A stretch of DNA of 64,000 nucleotides from Mycolicibacterium chubuense NBB4 (GTDB lineage: Bacteria; Actinomycetota; Actinomycetes; Mycobacteriales; Mycobacteriaceae), in contig NC_018027.1 of NCBI RefSeq assembly GCF_000266905.1, positions 372,001-436,000 of the forward strand, given 5' to 3'. Each line of letters starts with the position of its first letter. Within the stretch, counting starts at the first letter, position 1. Of the stretch, positions 1 to 9,833 are shown one piece after another. The position numbers and the translations under genes are program-made. The notes beneath the pieces were generated by a model. It was given only the letters and a program-made list of their open reading frames with translations. It was not told the DNA's origin and did no database searches.

Positions 1-78
1 GACCGGCGCAATGGGACGCACCTGTGGGAACGCTGGGGATGGAAAATCGTCGACGGAACCGCCCACGTCAGCGCGACC

Positions 79-1947
79 TCACGCGGCGATGGCGGCGCGC
101 TGCAGATTCCCGGCGTCAGAGGCCGCCTTCAACAACTGGGGGATCGTCAGGTCGCCGTAGCCGGCGTCGACGGGGCCGCGCGCGGTTCCCAACCACGGCA
201 CCACTCCCGGGTCGGGAACCACGTCGAGGTGGTAGGCCTGCACGCCGGGAAGGTGGTATTGGAAGAAGTTGCCGAGGAAGTCGGCGATGAAGATGAGATT
301 CCGGATCGGGCCCTCGCCCCACAGCGTGACCGCGTTGAGCAACGGCGTCATCGCCGCGGGGTCGCCGATCATCACGATCGAACCGTAGTGCGGTTTGCTG
401 CCGCCTCCGGGCACATAGGGCGGCATGAACGGCTGCAGTCCCGGCAGGTCGGTGGCCATGAAAGGCGCAGGGTCGCCGTACGTCTCGATGTTGACGAACA
501 TCGAGTCGGCACCGTTGCCCGGGACGGTGGTGTTCATGCCGGGGGTCTCGAACCCGATGCCGGCGAGGCCGATCTGCTGTGCGACGTATGCGGCCTCCCA
601 GCCGCCGAGCGAGTGACCCGTGACGAAGATGTCGTCGGTGCCGTAACCCTGTTCTGCGGCAGCGGTCTGCACCCGAGCGGCGAAGCGGAGCGCGTCGTTG
701 AAGGCCCACGGCGTGGATTGCGTGAAGATCACCTGCAGGTCCGTCAGGATTTGGGTGACGGCGATGAACGGATTGAACAGAAGGTTCGTTCCACCGGTGG
801 TGCCCTGATAGGCGATGATGATCTGCTGGTCCGGAGTCACCCAGGCCTTGGCCGCCATCCCGGTGAGGATGTTCACCGACGACATCTGAAACCCGTTGAC
901 GACAAAGGGATTCAAGCCTGCGGGTGTGGTGCCGAGACCGTATGCGGACGCGGACGCATTGAGGAACTGCGCCACGGTCGGAGTCTGCGCCGTCGTCGGA
1001 CCCGTGTACGTCAGCGTCGGTATCGGCGGTTGCGGGGGAGGCGTTCGGTCCAGCCCCGCCCACCGCTCCACTTCGCGGAATGCCGCGAACAGCAGGTTGT
1101 TGATCGGCGGTGCGAGTTTGATCGGAGCCTTGGGGCCATGACTCGACCTGGTGATGTCGAAGACCTGCAATACGGTGTTGACGAGGTGACCGGGAAGCTG
1201 CAGCAGCTTCGCGAGCGGCGACAACGGTTGAGGACTCAGCGGTGTCTCGACGGCGGTCGGACCGGAGACGGCAGTGACCGCCGGCGCTACGGCGTCGACC
1301 TGCGTATCTGCCGACGGTGCAACCGGCTCGCGGTGACTGGTCGGGACGTCGATGGTCAGAGACCGGGCTGCCGGGGCGCGCGTCGCGACCGCCGCGCTGT
1401 CGTGTGCTGCCGCCGCGCGGCCACGCGGCACCTCGACGCGCCCGGCGGTGGAGCTGTCCCGGACGGATCCGCCGCGCGATGCGGCATCGTCCCGCGTAGT
1501 GGTCGAATTGCGTTCCACGACAAATAGTTTGGGACGGATTCGTTCGCCGGCCGTGGTCTGCCGCGGCTGGGAAACGTCGGCCTCGGCAACGTCCGTCCCC
1601 GGTCCTGTGGTGTCCGAGGGCTCGTCGGTGGGAGCATCGGCGTCCGCCCCGCGGGTCTTTCGGTGGTCGGGCTCGGCTCCCTCTTGTGTATCGGCGGAGT
1701 CTTTCGCGTCGGCGGAGTCCGTCGGCGACGCCTGATGTCTCGCCGCTCTGCGGCTCGGGCCCGGCGTGGCGGAGCGGGTGTCGGCCGGGCCGGCGTGGGC
1801 GGCCGCGCCGGAGGTCGAACCGGAGCCGGGGGAGTCGGCCCAGGCCGTGCCCTGTATCGGCGCGCCGACGACCCCGGCGCAGAGCGCTATCGCGGCGACG
1901 CCGTAGCGAATCCCCGGGCGGCTGTGCGCCCGCTCCACCTTCTTCAT
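79..1947 (-). CDS. secreted lipase-fold (alpha/beta hydrolase) protein with long disordered N-terminal region
   Basis: I chose the ATG at 1947 because a strong ribosome binding site (GAGGAGGGG) lies about 11 nt upstream and the protein then begins with a signal peptide: basic MKKVERAHSRPGIRYG, a hydrophobic stretch, then an Ala-x-Ala-like end near AWA. Residues of about 40-240 are rich in Ala, Asp, Thr, Ser and Pro with no visible fold. The C-terminal half carries a class-3-lipase-like nucleophile elbow, VTGHSLGGW, with the Ser near residue 446 of the 622-residue product. It is therefore likely an exported hydrolase or an inactive relative. The substrate is unknown. An in-frame ATG at 1977 is possible but would leave a poor leader. 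Confidence 0.75.
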   Translation of the reverse strand: MKKVERAHSRPGIRYGVAAIALCAGVVGAPIQGTAWADSPGSGSTSGAAAHAGPADTRSATPGPSRRAARHQASPTDSADAKDSADTQEGAEPDHRKTRGADADAPTDEPSDTTGPGTDVAEADVSQPRQTTAGERIRPKLFVVERNSTTTRDDAASRGGSVRDSSTAGRVEVPRGRAAAAHDSAAVATRAPAARSLTIDVPTSHREPVAPSADTQVDAVAPAVTAVSGPTAVETPLSPQPLSPLAKLLQLPGHLVNTVLQVFDITRSSHGPKAPIKLAPPINNLLFAAFREVERWAGLDRTPPPQPPIPTLTYTGPTTAQTPTVAQFLNASASAYGLGTTPAGLNPFVVNGFQMSSVNILTGMAAKAWVTPDQQIIIAYQGTTGGTNLLFNPFIAVTQILTDLQVIFTQSTPWAFNDALRFAARVQTAAAEQGYGTDDIFVTGHSLGGWEAAYVAQQIGLAGIGFETPGMNTTVPGNGADSMFVNIETYGDPAPFMATDLPGLQPFMPPYVPGGGSKPHYGSIVMIGDPAAMTPLLNAVTLWGEGPIRNLIFIADFLGNFFQYHLPGVQAYHLDVVPDPGVVPWLGTARGPVDAGYGDLTIPQLLKAASDAGNLQRAAIAA

Positions 1948-2086
1948 CGCGGACGACTCCCCTCCTCGCACCGGCACGCCGTCGGTGACAACCTACGTTG
2001 TCGTGTGATCGTAGTCACATCGGGGGTCTCGATCGATCTTGTGGCGTCGGCACCGCGATGCGCTGGGGCCGCCGTACCCTGACCCG

Positions 2087-2584
2087 ATGGCCGTCCCCGC
2101 CGCTGAACTGCACCCCGACCTGGCTGTGCTGGCCCCGCTGCTCGGCACGTGGGCCGGCGAGGGCACGGGGGAGTATCCGACGATCCAGCCGTTCGGCTAC
2201 ACCGAGGAGATCACGTTCGGCCACGTCGGCAAGCCGTTTCTGACCTACGTGCAGCGCACGCGCGCCGCCGACGACGGCCGGCCGCTGCACTCTGAGACCG
2301 GCTACCTGCGGGCGCCCTCGCCCGACCGTGTCGAGTGGATCCTCGCGCATCCGACCGGCATCACCGAGATCCAGGAAGGGCACGTGCAGGCCGACGGCGA
2401 CACGTTGCGGATGGATCTGGTCTCGAGCGAGTTCGGCCGCGCCGAGTCGGCGAAAGAGGTGATGGCCGTCGGCCGGTCGATCGAAGTCCGCGGCGACACC
2501 TTGACCTACACCCTGAGGATGGCTGCGGTAGGGCAGCCGCTGCAGCACCACCTGACCGCCGTGCTACACCGGGTGACGGACTGA
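2087..2584 (+). CDS. nitrobindin-like heme-binding beta-barrel protein (FABP-like, Rv2717c type)
   Basis: The product is 165 residues. It has the nitrobindin N-terminal signature [13 protein letters not shown] near residue 20, and the C-terminal [10 protein letters not shown] segment supplies the conserved His expected to ligate heme in this family. Known relatives (M. tuberculosis Rv2717c, THAP4 C-terminal domain) are ten-strand barrels that bind ferric heme and interact with NO or peroxynitrite. The ATG at 2087 is preferred over an upstream in-frame ATG at 2039, because the protein then starts [12 protein letters not shown], as in the family. The gene stands alone, divergent from the secreted lipase-like gene. 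Confidence 0.85.
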   Translation: MAVPAAELHPDLAVLAPLLGTWAGEGTGEYPTIQPFGYTEEITFGHVGKPFLTYVQRTRAADDGRPLHSETGYLRAPSPDRVEWILAHPTGITEIQEGHVQADGDTLRMDLVSSEFGRAESAKEVMAVGRSIEVRGDTLTYTLRMAAVGQPLQHHLTAVLHRVTD

Positions 2585-2669
2585 CCGGAAGACGGCTGAT
2601 CCGTCGGGTGGCCCACATCTCAGTCACCGCATGCTTGACGAGCCCGATTCCGGGTAGCCGCCGCATGGG

Positions 2670-5012
2670 ATGCAGAACGACTTAAACGACTTGACCGGCG
2701 CGATCTCCCGCTCCGTCGGCGGTCTCGAACGGCTGCGCGGGTCGCTGCTGGAGATGGCGCGGACGCCCCTGCGGGTCGCGCACCGGCTCACCGGTGGCGG
2801 CGCAGATCCCGAGCCGGCCGAGCCCCTCGACAGCGGCGAACTCGTCGTCGTGGGCGCCATGCCCGAGGGTGTGCCGCGCGCAGCGCTGCAACCCGAACCC
2901 CGGCTGCCCAGTCCCGCGCACTGGCCGTTCGGCGAGCATTTCCCGCGCACGTGCGGCACCGGCCGGCTCGCGGCGGGCGCTGTGTACTGGACCGACTTCG
3001 TCTACGACGATCACGGAGCCTGTGGTGTCAGGGTGAAGATGTCCAGCGGTCGGGTGGTGCCGCCCGAGGGGACCTATGTCTATCCCGACGGGCCTGCTGC
3101 GGGAAACGGCGCCGACATCTTCCGCGTCGCGATCGGTCTCACCGAAACCCACACATGGTGGCGGATCGACTGGAACACGTTGCTCGACCCGTCTGTGCCG
3201 ATCGCGGTGTTCACCCTCGATACCGGCCGCGGCCGTCAGGCCGGCGAGCAGTGGCCGGCCGGTGTGGGGCTGCGGTCCGCCGGAATCGATGTCGCCCTGT
3301 TGATCTCGGCCGCGGGCGCGACGCTGATCGACCTGGCGACGGGTTCGACGACCACGGTCGAGCACATGGTCGATCCACAGTCTCGCTCCTTTCTCGCGCG
3401 GGTGCCGCGCACGCTGATCGAGCCGACCGGAACCTGGACGGTACGGCTGGCCTCCGGCCTGGCGAATGAGAGCGGTGACGCGTTCGCCGAGGTGCCCGCC
3501 GAGCGCGGCTCCGAAACCGGCCAGCCCAACGCCTACAACGTCGCATTCCGCACCTGCGAGCAGGAGTCTGCGCATCACAACTTCTGGTCGGACCGAGCCC
3601 AGGCGGCTGCGCTGGCCGACGGTGACGTGTCGCAGTTCTCGCTGGCGGTGCCCTGGGACCGGCTCGCCTCCGGCGCCTGGAGCGACGAGCCGCTGGTGAC
3701 CGGCATCTCGACTCGGTGGTACGTCTCCTCCGTCGAGCTCGGTCAGGGAGTCGCCGACAGTGCCCTGCTTGCCACCGAACCGCAATTCCTGGGCCGGGTG
3801 CAGCCCTACTCGGTGTGCCTGCCGTCGTCATACGAACCGGGCCGCGCACTGCCGCTGACCTTGCTGCTGCACTCGATTGCCATGGGACAGAACCAATTCG
3901 CCGCGGTCGACGGGACTCTGCTCGACCAAGTATGCGAAGGGCGCGACTCGGTGGTCGCCAGTCCGCTGGGCCGTGGACCGGCGTGCTGGTTCCTGGACGA
4001 GGGTGAGCTGGACGTGTGGGAAGTCTGGGCCCGCGTCGCCGAGCAACTCGGCACCGATCCGAACCGGACCGTGATCGCGGGCTACTCCATGGGCGGCTAC
4101 GCGGCCTACCGGTTGAGCCTCACGTACCCGTCGGTCTTCGCGCAGGCTGTGGTGCTGGCGGGCGCACTCGCCTGCGGTATCCGGCTCCTGCCCGGCATCG
4201 ATCTGCCCGCCGACATCGACCCCGACTCGCACTGCGCACACGAGGGGGAGACCTGGCGGTTGCTGCCCAATGCCAGGTGGCTGCCGTTCGTCATCGCGCA
4301 CGGTCTGCTCGACGAGTTCGTACCGTTCCTCTCCGTGGCCCAGCAGGTGCTCAAACTCGATCGCCTCGGCTACCGCTACTACTTCACGACGTATCCGGCC
4401 GAAGACCACGTGTCTCTCGCCCTGCGAGGCAAGTTCGACGATGCCGTGGAGAAAATCGGCACCGGTAGCCGAGCGGCGGACCCCACCCACATCACGTTCC
4501 GCTGGTATCCGCGTCTGGAGCGACCCGACATCGGCATCGGTCCGCACCGGGTGTGGTGGATTTCCGGGTTACGGGCCGTTCCCGAACTCGCCTCCCGCCG
4601 CGGCGGCCTCGCCACCGTGGACGCGCGGTCATACGCGCGCCCGGAATTCGCCTACCGGTCCCGCCGCCGTGGTGGGGTGGAATTGACCTTCAAACCGACT
4701 CCGAGGCTATACACCCAGCGGATGTGGCAGCGGGCGCTGCGGCGCGACGCCCGCGCCCACATGACGCTGACGCTCACCGGTGTCGCCGCAGTCACCGTCG
4801 ATCTGGACCGAGCCGGCCTCGCGGCGTTGCCCCGCTCGACGATCGAAGTCGTCACCGACAGTACGGCCGAGATCACGCTTCACGAGCTCCCGCTCTCGAC
4901 GGCCGTCGACGTCGACGGCGAACCACAGTCCGGCACCGTGATCGCCGGTGCCGGGCGGCATCTCATCACGCTGACCGACAAGTCCCACGCGGAGGTTCGA
5001 TGTCCCGATTGA
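2670..5012 (+). CDS. large alpha/beta-hydrolase (PHB-depolymerase/prolyl-oligopeptidase-like esterase)
   Basis: The product is 780 residues. The N-terminal ~370 residues show no motif I recognise. A hydrolase core follows, with nucleophile elbow GYSMGGYAAY (Ser473), Asp548 in GLLDEF and His580 in AEDH, a complete and well-spaced triad. The C-terminal ~190 residues look like a beta-rich accessory domain. There is no signal peptide, so it is probably cytosolic. Its stop overlaps the start of the next gene by 13 bases, which indicates translational coupling with the ATP-grasp enzyme. The two are likely partners in making or trimming one ester- or amide-containing compound, but the substrate cannot be read from the sequence. 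Confidence 0.75.
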   Translation: MQNDLNDLTGAISRSVGGLERLRGSLLEMARTPLRVAHRLTGGGADPEPAEPLDSGELVVVGAMPEGVPRAALQPEPRLPSPAHWPFGEHFPRTCGTGRLAAGAVYWTDFVYDDHGACGVRVKMSSGRVVPPEGTYVYPDGPAAGNGADIFRVAIGLTETHTWWRIDWNTLLDPSVPIAVFTLDTGRGRQAGEQWPAGVGLRSAGIDVALLISAAGATLIDLATGSTTTVEHMVDPQSRSFLARVPRTLIEPTGTWTVRLASGLANESGDAFAEVPAERGSETGQPNAYNVAFRTCEQESAHHNFWSDRAQAAALADGDVSQFSLAVPWDRLASGAWSDEPLVTGISTRWYVSSVELGQGVADSALLATEPQFLGRVQPYSVCLPSSYEPGRALPLTLLLHSIAMGQNQFAAVDGTLLDQVCEGRDSVVASPLGRGPACWFLDEGELDVWEVWARVAEQLGTDPNRTVIAGYSMGGYAAYRLSLTYPSVFAQAVVLAGALACGIRLLPGIDLPADIDPDSHCAHEGETWRLLPNARWLPFVIAHGLLDEFVPFLSVAQQVLKLDRLGYRYYFTTYPAEDHVSLALRGKFDDAVEKIGTGSRAADPTHITFRWYPRLERPDIGIGPHRVWWISGLRAVPELASRRGGLATVDARSYARPEFAYRSRRRGGVELTFKPTPRLYTQRMWQRALRRDARAHMTLTLTGVAAVTVDLDRAGLAALPRSTIEVVTDSTAEITLHELPLSTAVDVDGEPQSGTVIAGAGRHLITLTDKSHAEVRCPD

Positions 5013-6175
5013 GCAGAAAGAAAGTCCTGATTACCTTCGGAAGATCTTTTCTCGCACTCCATCTCGCGCGCCTGATGGGTGCCGCCGGACACGAGGTCCT
5101 GATCTCGGATTCGGTGCACTTTCCCATCACCAGATTCTCCGCGTCGGTGACGAAGACCTTCCGCACCCCACGGCCGAGGTACGAGCCGGTCGAGTGGACG
5201 CACGCGCTGGCGGACATCGTGCGCGATGAGGGCGTGGATCTGGTGGTGACCATTCATGAGGGAACCGAGATCCTGGCGAACACGATCGAGAAATATCCCG
5301 ACCTGTTCCCGGACAGTTGCACACTGTTCTTCTCCGGGTTCGATGTCGAGGCCCGGCTGGAGAACAAGTACGAGTTCCAGTCGGCGTTGGCACGGCTTGG
5401 CATCCCCACCCTCGACTTCGCACTGGTGCGCAGCCAAAAAGACCTCGAGGCAGTGGATTTCGATACCTTCGCCCTCAAGCGCGTCTACTCGCGCGGTTCG
5501 CAGGAGGTCTACAAGGTCCGGCCCGGCGAATTCCCGTCCGGCTTGATGTTCGATCCAAACAATCCGTGGATCGCCCAGGAGTGGGCCGAGGGCACGAACT
5601 ACTGCTCGTATTCGGTGTGCCACGACGGCGAGGTGAAAGCACATGCGGTCTATCCGGTGCGATACGCGATCGAAGGGACGTCGTGCCTGACGTTCGAGTC
5701 GGTCGAGCACGAGGGCATCGACGCGTGGGTGCGCGAATGCGTCAAGGCGTTCAACTTCACGGGTCAGCTCGGGTTCGATTTCGTCGAGGTTCCCGACCGG
5801 GGACTGTTCACTGTGGAATGCAATCCGCGGTCAACCAGCGGAGTCCTGCTGTTCGACCCGGAGACGAACGTCGACCGGGCGTTCTTCGGCGTCAACGACG
5901 ACGTCATCGCGCCCCAACCAGGGGCGAGCAAGGTGCTGGGCCCGGGGATGCTGATGTACGGGTGGCGCAAGTCCGCCCGCAAGGACAAGACCTTGCTCCA
6001 ATATCTCCGCGACTACCGGCGTACCGATGGGGTGATCTCCAGCCGCCGCGATCTCGGTCCGAGCCTGGCGTTGCCGCTGGCGATGGGCAACATTCTGGCC
6101 GAGGCCACGCGCTACCGAGTGAACATCCCGGAGGCGTTCATGCACGACCATGAGTGGGACGGTGCCGAAGATTAG
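5000..6175 (+). CDS. ATP-grasp domain carboxylate ligase-like protein
   Basis: The product is 391 residues and starts at the ATG at 5000 behind GGAGG, inside the end of the preceding esterase gene. The N-terminus KKVLITFGRSFLALHLARLM is a Rossmann-like pre-ATP-grasp domain. The middle holds an ATP-grasp pattern: FALKRVYSRGS with a nucleotide-binding Lys, and IAQEWAEGTNY. Near residue 265-280, FDFVEVPDRGLFTVECNPRST gives the metal-binding Glu and Asn. ATP-grasp enzymes join a carboxylate to an amine or thiol via an acylphosphate. The family resembles carbamoyl-phosphate-synthase-like stand-alone ligases. The acceptor is unknown. The overlap with the esterase argues for a joint pathway. Confidence 0.8.
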   Translation: MSRLSRKKVLITFGRSFLALHLARLMGAAGHEVLISDSVHFPITRFSASVTKTFRTPRPRYEPVEWTHALADIVRDEGVDLVVTIHEGTEILANTIEKYPDLFPDSCTLFFSGFDVEARLENKYEFQSALARLGIPTLDFALVRSQKDLEAVDFDTFALKRVYSRGSQEVYKVRPGEFPSGLMFDPNNPWIAQEWAEGTNYCSYSVCHDGEVKAHAVYPVRYAIEGTSCLTFESVEHEGIDAWVRECVKAFNFTGQLGFDFVEVPDRGLFTVECNPRSTSGVLLFDPETNVDRAFFGVNDDVIAPQPGASKVLGPGMLMYGWRKSARKDKTLLQYLRDYRRTDGVISSRRDLGPSLALPLAMGNILAEATRYRVNIPEAFMHDHEWDGAED

Positions 6176-7047
6176 AGCCCGCGGCGGGCGCGGCAGAACT
6201 CGGTGATCCGGGCCGCGCTGTCGCCGGGCCCGGTGAAGATGCCGCCGTGGCCCACACCGTCGATCTGGGCGAACTCGGCGCCCGCGATCTGTCGCGCCGT
6301 CGCGGCGCAGAGGTCCGGCGGAAAGAACAGGTCGTGTTCGAATGCCAGCACGAGTGTGGGAACGTCGATCGCCGCGAGATGCTCGGGGGTCGGTTCGCCC
6401 GACGTGATCCACTGCTGCGATGCCGTCAGCTGGCCCCGGAATCCCTCCGGTGCGGTCCAGAGACTGTCGTACCCGGCCGACAGCACCTGCTGCCAGCCCG
6501 TCACCGTCGCCGGATCTTGCAGGAGGGGGTGATGAAGGGTGGTCAGCAATTGCTCGAAAACCAGGACCTCGCGCGGCACTTCGCCGTATCGGTCGATGAG
6601 GCCGAGTTCCATTTCACCCACCATGGCACTGATCGGCGAGGGCTGGAGACCGGCGAACAGGACGAGGGCCTGCACCAGCTCGCGGCGGCTGCGCAGCAGC
6701 GATTGAGCGGTGTAGCACCCCATCGAGTAACCGATGACGATGGTCGGGCCCACCTCGAAGTGATCGAGCAGGGCAGCGGCGTCGTCGGCCAGGTCGGCCA
6801 CCGAGTATGGGGCGTCGGGTGCCGAAGACGGTGACACTCCCCGCGCGTTGTAGGTGATGACTTCGAACCCGGCGTCGACGAGCGAACCCGGCAGTCCGCT
6901 GATGTCCCACGTGACGCTCGGCATGCCCAGCCCGCCGATCAGCAGGACGGCGGGGCCCTCGCCGGACCGTTTCACCGCCAGCTCGACACCGGAGCCGGTG
7001 ACCACGAACTCGAAGCCGTCTGGCGGGGTATCCGGAGTATCGCTCAT
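6172..7047 (-). CDS. alpha/beta hydrolase
   Basis: This 291-residue single-domain alpha/beta hydrolase has a full triad: Ser108 in GYSMGCY, Asp239 in AFEHD and His267 in GVGHGG. An oxyanion-side GGLGMPSVTWD lies near residue 38. It resembles non-haem peroxidase/epoxide-hydrolase-like and biotin-synthesis-type hydrolases, and the sequence does not fix a substrate. No signal peptide is visible. It is convergent with the ATP-grasp gene, and the two stop codons overlap by 4 bases, so the pair must share or lack a terminator. Confidence 0.8.
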   Translation of the reverse strand: MSDTPDTPPDGFEFVVTGSGVELAVKRSGEGPAVLLIGGLGMPSVTWDISGLPGSLVDAGFEVITYNARGVSPSSAPDAPYSVADLADDAAALLDHFEVGPTIVIGYSMGCYTAQSLLRSRRELVQALVLFAGLQPSPISAMVGEMELGLIDRYGEVPREVLVFEQLLTTLHHPLLQDPATVTGWQQVLSAGYDSLWTAPEGFRGQLTASQQWITSGEPTPEHLAAIDVPTLVLAFEHDLFFPPDLCAATARQIAGAEFAQIDGVGHGGIFTGPGDSAARITEFCRARRGL

Positions 7048-7350
7048 AGTTCCAACTGTAGCGACGGAGGCCGGTTCACGACGGAATCGAGGACGCCGCT
7101 GGAGACGTGGCTGAAGCGGGAAGGATTGCCTCGTAATCGAATCGGCTGCGCGACGCCCGCGTCCGGCTGGCAGAGCTGAAGTAGCCGACTACCGACGCGG
7201 CTCATGGTGATCCGCGAGAATTGCTGCTGCGGAACAGGTCTCATACTTGCCGCCTTGGAAGCCGTACTCGGCGTGACGGTGAAAGGTCGAGGACGATGAA
7301 GAGAACTGTGATGGGTGCGGTCAGGTGTACGAGCTCACCGGTCGACAAGC
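7048..7350. other. non-coding stretch
   Basis: About 300 bases lie between the start of the alpha/beta hydrolase gene and the stop of the DUF222/HNH gene. I see no convincing coding region, tRNA, hairpin or repeat here. It should contain the promoter of the hydrolase gene on the minus strand. Confidence 0.4.
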
Positions 7351-9000
7351 TCAGAATGGTGGCTCGTCGTCGAGCGCGTCGTCCGGTCCGCCGATGGTGC
7401 CGGGCAGGATGCCGGCCGGCGGCTTGGCTGCGGTGCCCTCGTTGCGTGCGCGGGCCGAGTGGTTCTCAGCGCGTTCGGCTTTGATGCGTGCGGCGTTCTC
7501 GGCGCTGCGCAGGCGTCGCCGTTGAGGGATCTTGGCCGACCGTGCCGGGTCCGGCGGCGGTATCGGTGGTGGGGGCGGCAGGCCGGCGGTGGCTGTGTTC
7601 CAGCTGGGGAAGAACAGCCGACTGCCCGGTCGCGTGGTGTAGCTGCGGCCATCGGGTGCTGTCCAAGTGATGGTGGCATCTGGGAACTGTCTTTCGGCCC
7701 AGACCTCGGCGCCGTTCGGGAAGGTTTTGCCCAGGTGGTGAGTCCTGCACTTACAGTTGAGGTTCGACGGATGAGTGAGCCCGTAGGGCCACGGCACCGA
7801 ATGGTCGACGTCGCAGCGATCGGCGGGTACATCACAGCCCGGGAAGCGGCAGAACATATCGCGGGCACGCACGAACTGCGCCAGGCGAGCGGAGGGGCGA
7901 TAGTGCGGTTCGGGGTCGTCGCCGGGCACCCACAGCGGCTTGATCTTGGCGCCGGCGCGGATCGCCTCGGCTAACGCGGGGATGGGCATCACCGTCGACC
8001 CGGGCAACAGCGCCAGCCCGGTGTCTTTCAACGCGGGTACCGGCTCACGGTCTAGCGAGTCGGCACACTCAGCCCCGGTGCTGTCGCTGACCTCGGCGGC
8101 GGACTCCCTGACCTCGGCGGCGGGCTCCTCGGCGGATGTTTCGGCGGTTTCGGCTGGTGTGGTCAGGGTCTCGGCGATGTCGGTGTGGGCGGCGTCGAGG
8201 GCGGCCTGTTCGGCGATGACATGGATGACGATGTTCGACGCCGGCGCTGCGGTGTCGGCGGCGGGGCAGTCGGGGGATCCGCAGCGGCAGGGTAGGTACT
8301 GGTTGCCGTTGATCAGTGCGCCGGCGGCATCGGAGCGGCGTTGCCCGATGGTGCGCGGATCGTTGTCGCAGACCTGGTTGATCATCGTGGCGATCCGCCG
8401 CTCGAGGACCACCCCGTCGGCGGCCATCAGCCGGCCCCATACGGTGGTGGTTTCCGCGCCGTCCTCGTGGGCGCCGACGCGGAAATCACGATCGCGCAAG
8501 CGGTCTTCGGCTCGCCGCACCGCGTCGGGGTCGTAGCGGTCGATGACTGCGTCGATCGCGCCGGTGAGCTTGTGTTCGGATAACGGCCCCCATGACACCG
8601 CCTTGTCGGCGAGGTCGGCGTCGATCTGGGCGATCACTCGGGCGTCGTCGACCAGGTGGGTCCGCCAGGTCAACTCCGAGATCACCCGGGCGCTGATGCG
8701 CCCCTGGCAGAACAGCGCCGCCACCCTGGGGAGGCGGTCACGCAACGCCATTGCGATGCACATCTGCGCCGAGGCGCGCCGGTGCCCGACGTTGAGCGCG
8801 GCACCCACTTGGGTGGCGGTGCCGGCCCACAGGTCGAACGCCCGGCGGGAGCGTTCGTCGTCGTCATCGACGGTGCGGTAGGTCAACTCCGCGATCGCTG
8901 CCAAGCGCCGCGCCGAGGCCTCGGCCTCCTCACGCGCGGCCTGCTCGATCACGCCCAGCAACGCCTCATCAGCGACGTCCGCGAACAGCGCATCGAACAT
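7351..9000 (-). CDS. DUF222 / HNH endonuclease domain protein (mycobacterial 13E12 repeat type)
   Basis: The product is 549 residues. The N-terminal ~300 residues match the DUF222 style of the 13E12 family (MFDALFADVADEALLGVIEQ, then a helical region). A variable, Glu/Ala-rich linker follows. At about residues 375-430 there is an HNH nuclease core: FCRFPGC, CDVDHSVPW, NLNCKCRTHH. A Pro- and Arg-rich tail ends the protein. These proteins occur in many copies in mycobacteria and often mark variable loci. Their biological role is unsettled; mobile-element association has been proposed. This copy looks full length and intact. Confidence 0.85.
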   Translation of the reverse strand: MFDALFADVADEALLGVIEQAAREEAEASARRLAAIAELTYRTVDDDDERSRRAFDLWAGTATQVGAALNVGHRRASAQMCIAMALRDRLPRVAALFCQGRISARVISELTWRTHLVDDARVIAQIDADLADKAVSWGPLSEHKLTGAIDAVIDRYDPDAVRRAEDRLRDRDFRVGAHEDGAETTTVWGRLMAADGVVLERRIATMINQVCDNDPRTIGQRRSDAAGALINGNQYLPCRCGSPDCPAADTAAPASNIVIHVIAEQAALDAAHTDIAETLTTPAETAETSAEEPAAEVRESAAEVSDSTGAECADSLDREPVPALKDTGLALLPGSTVMPIPALAEAIRAGAKIKPLWVPGDDPEPHYRPSARLAQFVRARDMFCRFPGCDVPADRCDVDHSVPWPYGLTHPSNLNCKCRTHHLGKTFPNGAEVWAERQFPDATITWTAPDGRSYTTRPGSRLFFPSWNTATAGLPPPPPIPPPDPARSAKIPQRRRLRSAENAARIKAERAENHSARARNEGTAAKPPAGILPGTIGGPDDALDDEPPF

Positions 9001-9223
9001 GCATTCGATTATGCCGTCGTCCGACGACGGAATCGGGCGGCACTTCGCGCCATCTGTGGATGAAAACGGGATTGTGGATAGAACTCCTCAGTCGGGCGAG
9101 AACGCTCGCGCCACACGCAATCTCGGCGGACGACGGTCCTGCTAGGGTCTCGATCCTTCGGATCGGCTTGCGGTGAATTCCGAATGCGCCGATCGACGAG
9201 GTCGCGGCGTGTTAACTGGTCCG

Positions 9224-9757
9224 ATGCCAAGGGCTCTTTCCACGACGGTGGCCGTCCTGATTGCGACAGGATGCGGGGTACTCGTGGTGCCGCCGGTCGC
9301 ACAAGCGGACAGGCCGACTCCTCCGCTGCTGTACGGGTACTACAACGTGTTCGTCGACTTCTCGAAGCAGACGTTCAACGGTATGCCGACGCCGATGCCT
9401 GCCAAAACGTTCCTCGTCGAGTACACCGCCCACTGTGACGTGAACGGTTGCGGGGTCAGCATGGACAACACCGACGACCTTTCTCGAAACCCCGGTGCTC
9501 CTTCGGCTTTCGAGTACAGGTGGAACAACGGCCGCTGGGAGACCAGCGGTGACTATCCCTACTTGTGCGAGCGGATGAATCCCGAGAGCGCAGTAACGTC
9601 GGTTCGCTCGGACTATCTGGTCCCGAACCCCGACGGCAGCTTTTCGGGTGAGCGGACGCTCACCGTTGAGGGCGCCGGTTGCCCGGGGGAGGGACCAGGC
9701 ACTCACTGGCTGCCGATCCACGTGACTCCGGCCGACCCGCCGCCTACCGGGCGCTAG
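9224..9757 (+). CDS. small secreted protein of unknown function
   Basis: The product is 177 residues from the ATG at 9224. It starts with a clear signal peptide (MPRALSTTVAVLIATGCGVLVVPPVAQA) and a predicted cut after AQA. The mature part has four Cys residues, spaced so that two disulfides are possible (HCDVNGC, YLCERM, GAGCPGEG). This pattern is common to short mycobacterial exported proteins with no assigned function. It is a stand-alone gene between the DUF222/HNH gene and a degenerate tRNA copy. Confidence 0.7.
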   Translation: MPRALSTTVAVLIATGCGVLVVPPVAQADRPTPPLLYGYYNVFVDFSKQTFNGMPTPMPAKTFLVEYTAHCDVNGCGVSMDNTDDLSRNPGAPSAFEYRWNNGRWETSGDYPYLCERMNPESAVTSVRSDYLVPNPDGSFSGERTLTVEGAGCPGEGPGTHWLPIHVTPADPPPTGR

Positions 9758-9833
9758 TTCAGCCCCGCCAGCCTGATCACCCGCGGGCCTTGCGGCGGGC
9801 GACCGACCGAACGCCGACGCAGCAAGTTCACTA

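Noticed and set aside
1..78. Possible end of a plus-strand gene at the left edge
   Set aside because: The frame is open but runs on into the antisense of the lipase-like gene without a stop, and the piece is too short to identify.
229..1527. Long open frame on the plus strand across the secreted lipase-like gene
   Set aside because: It is antisense to a gene with signal peptide, ribosome binding site and hydrolase motif; its own sequence is Arg/Gly-rich without any family pattern, as expected in GC-rich DNA.
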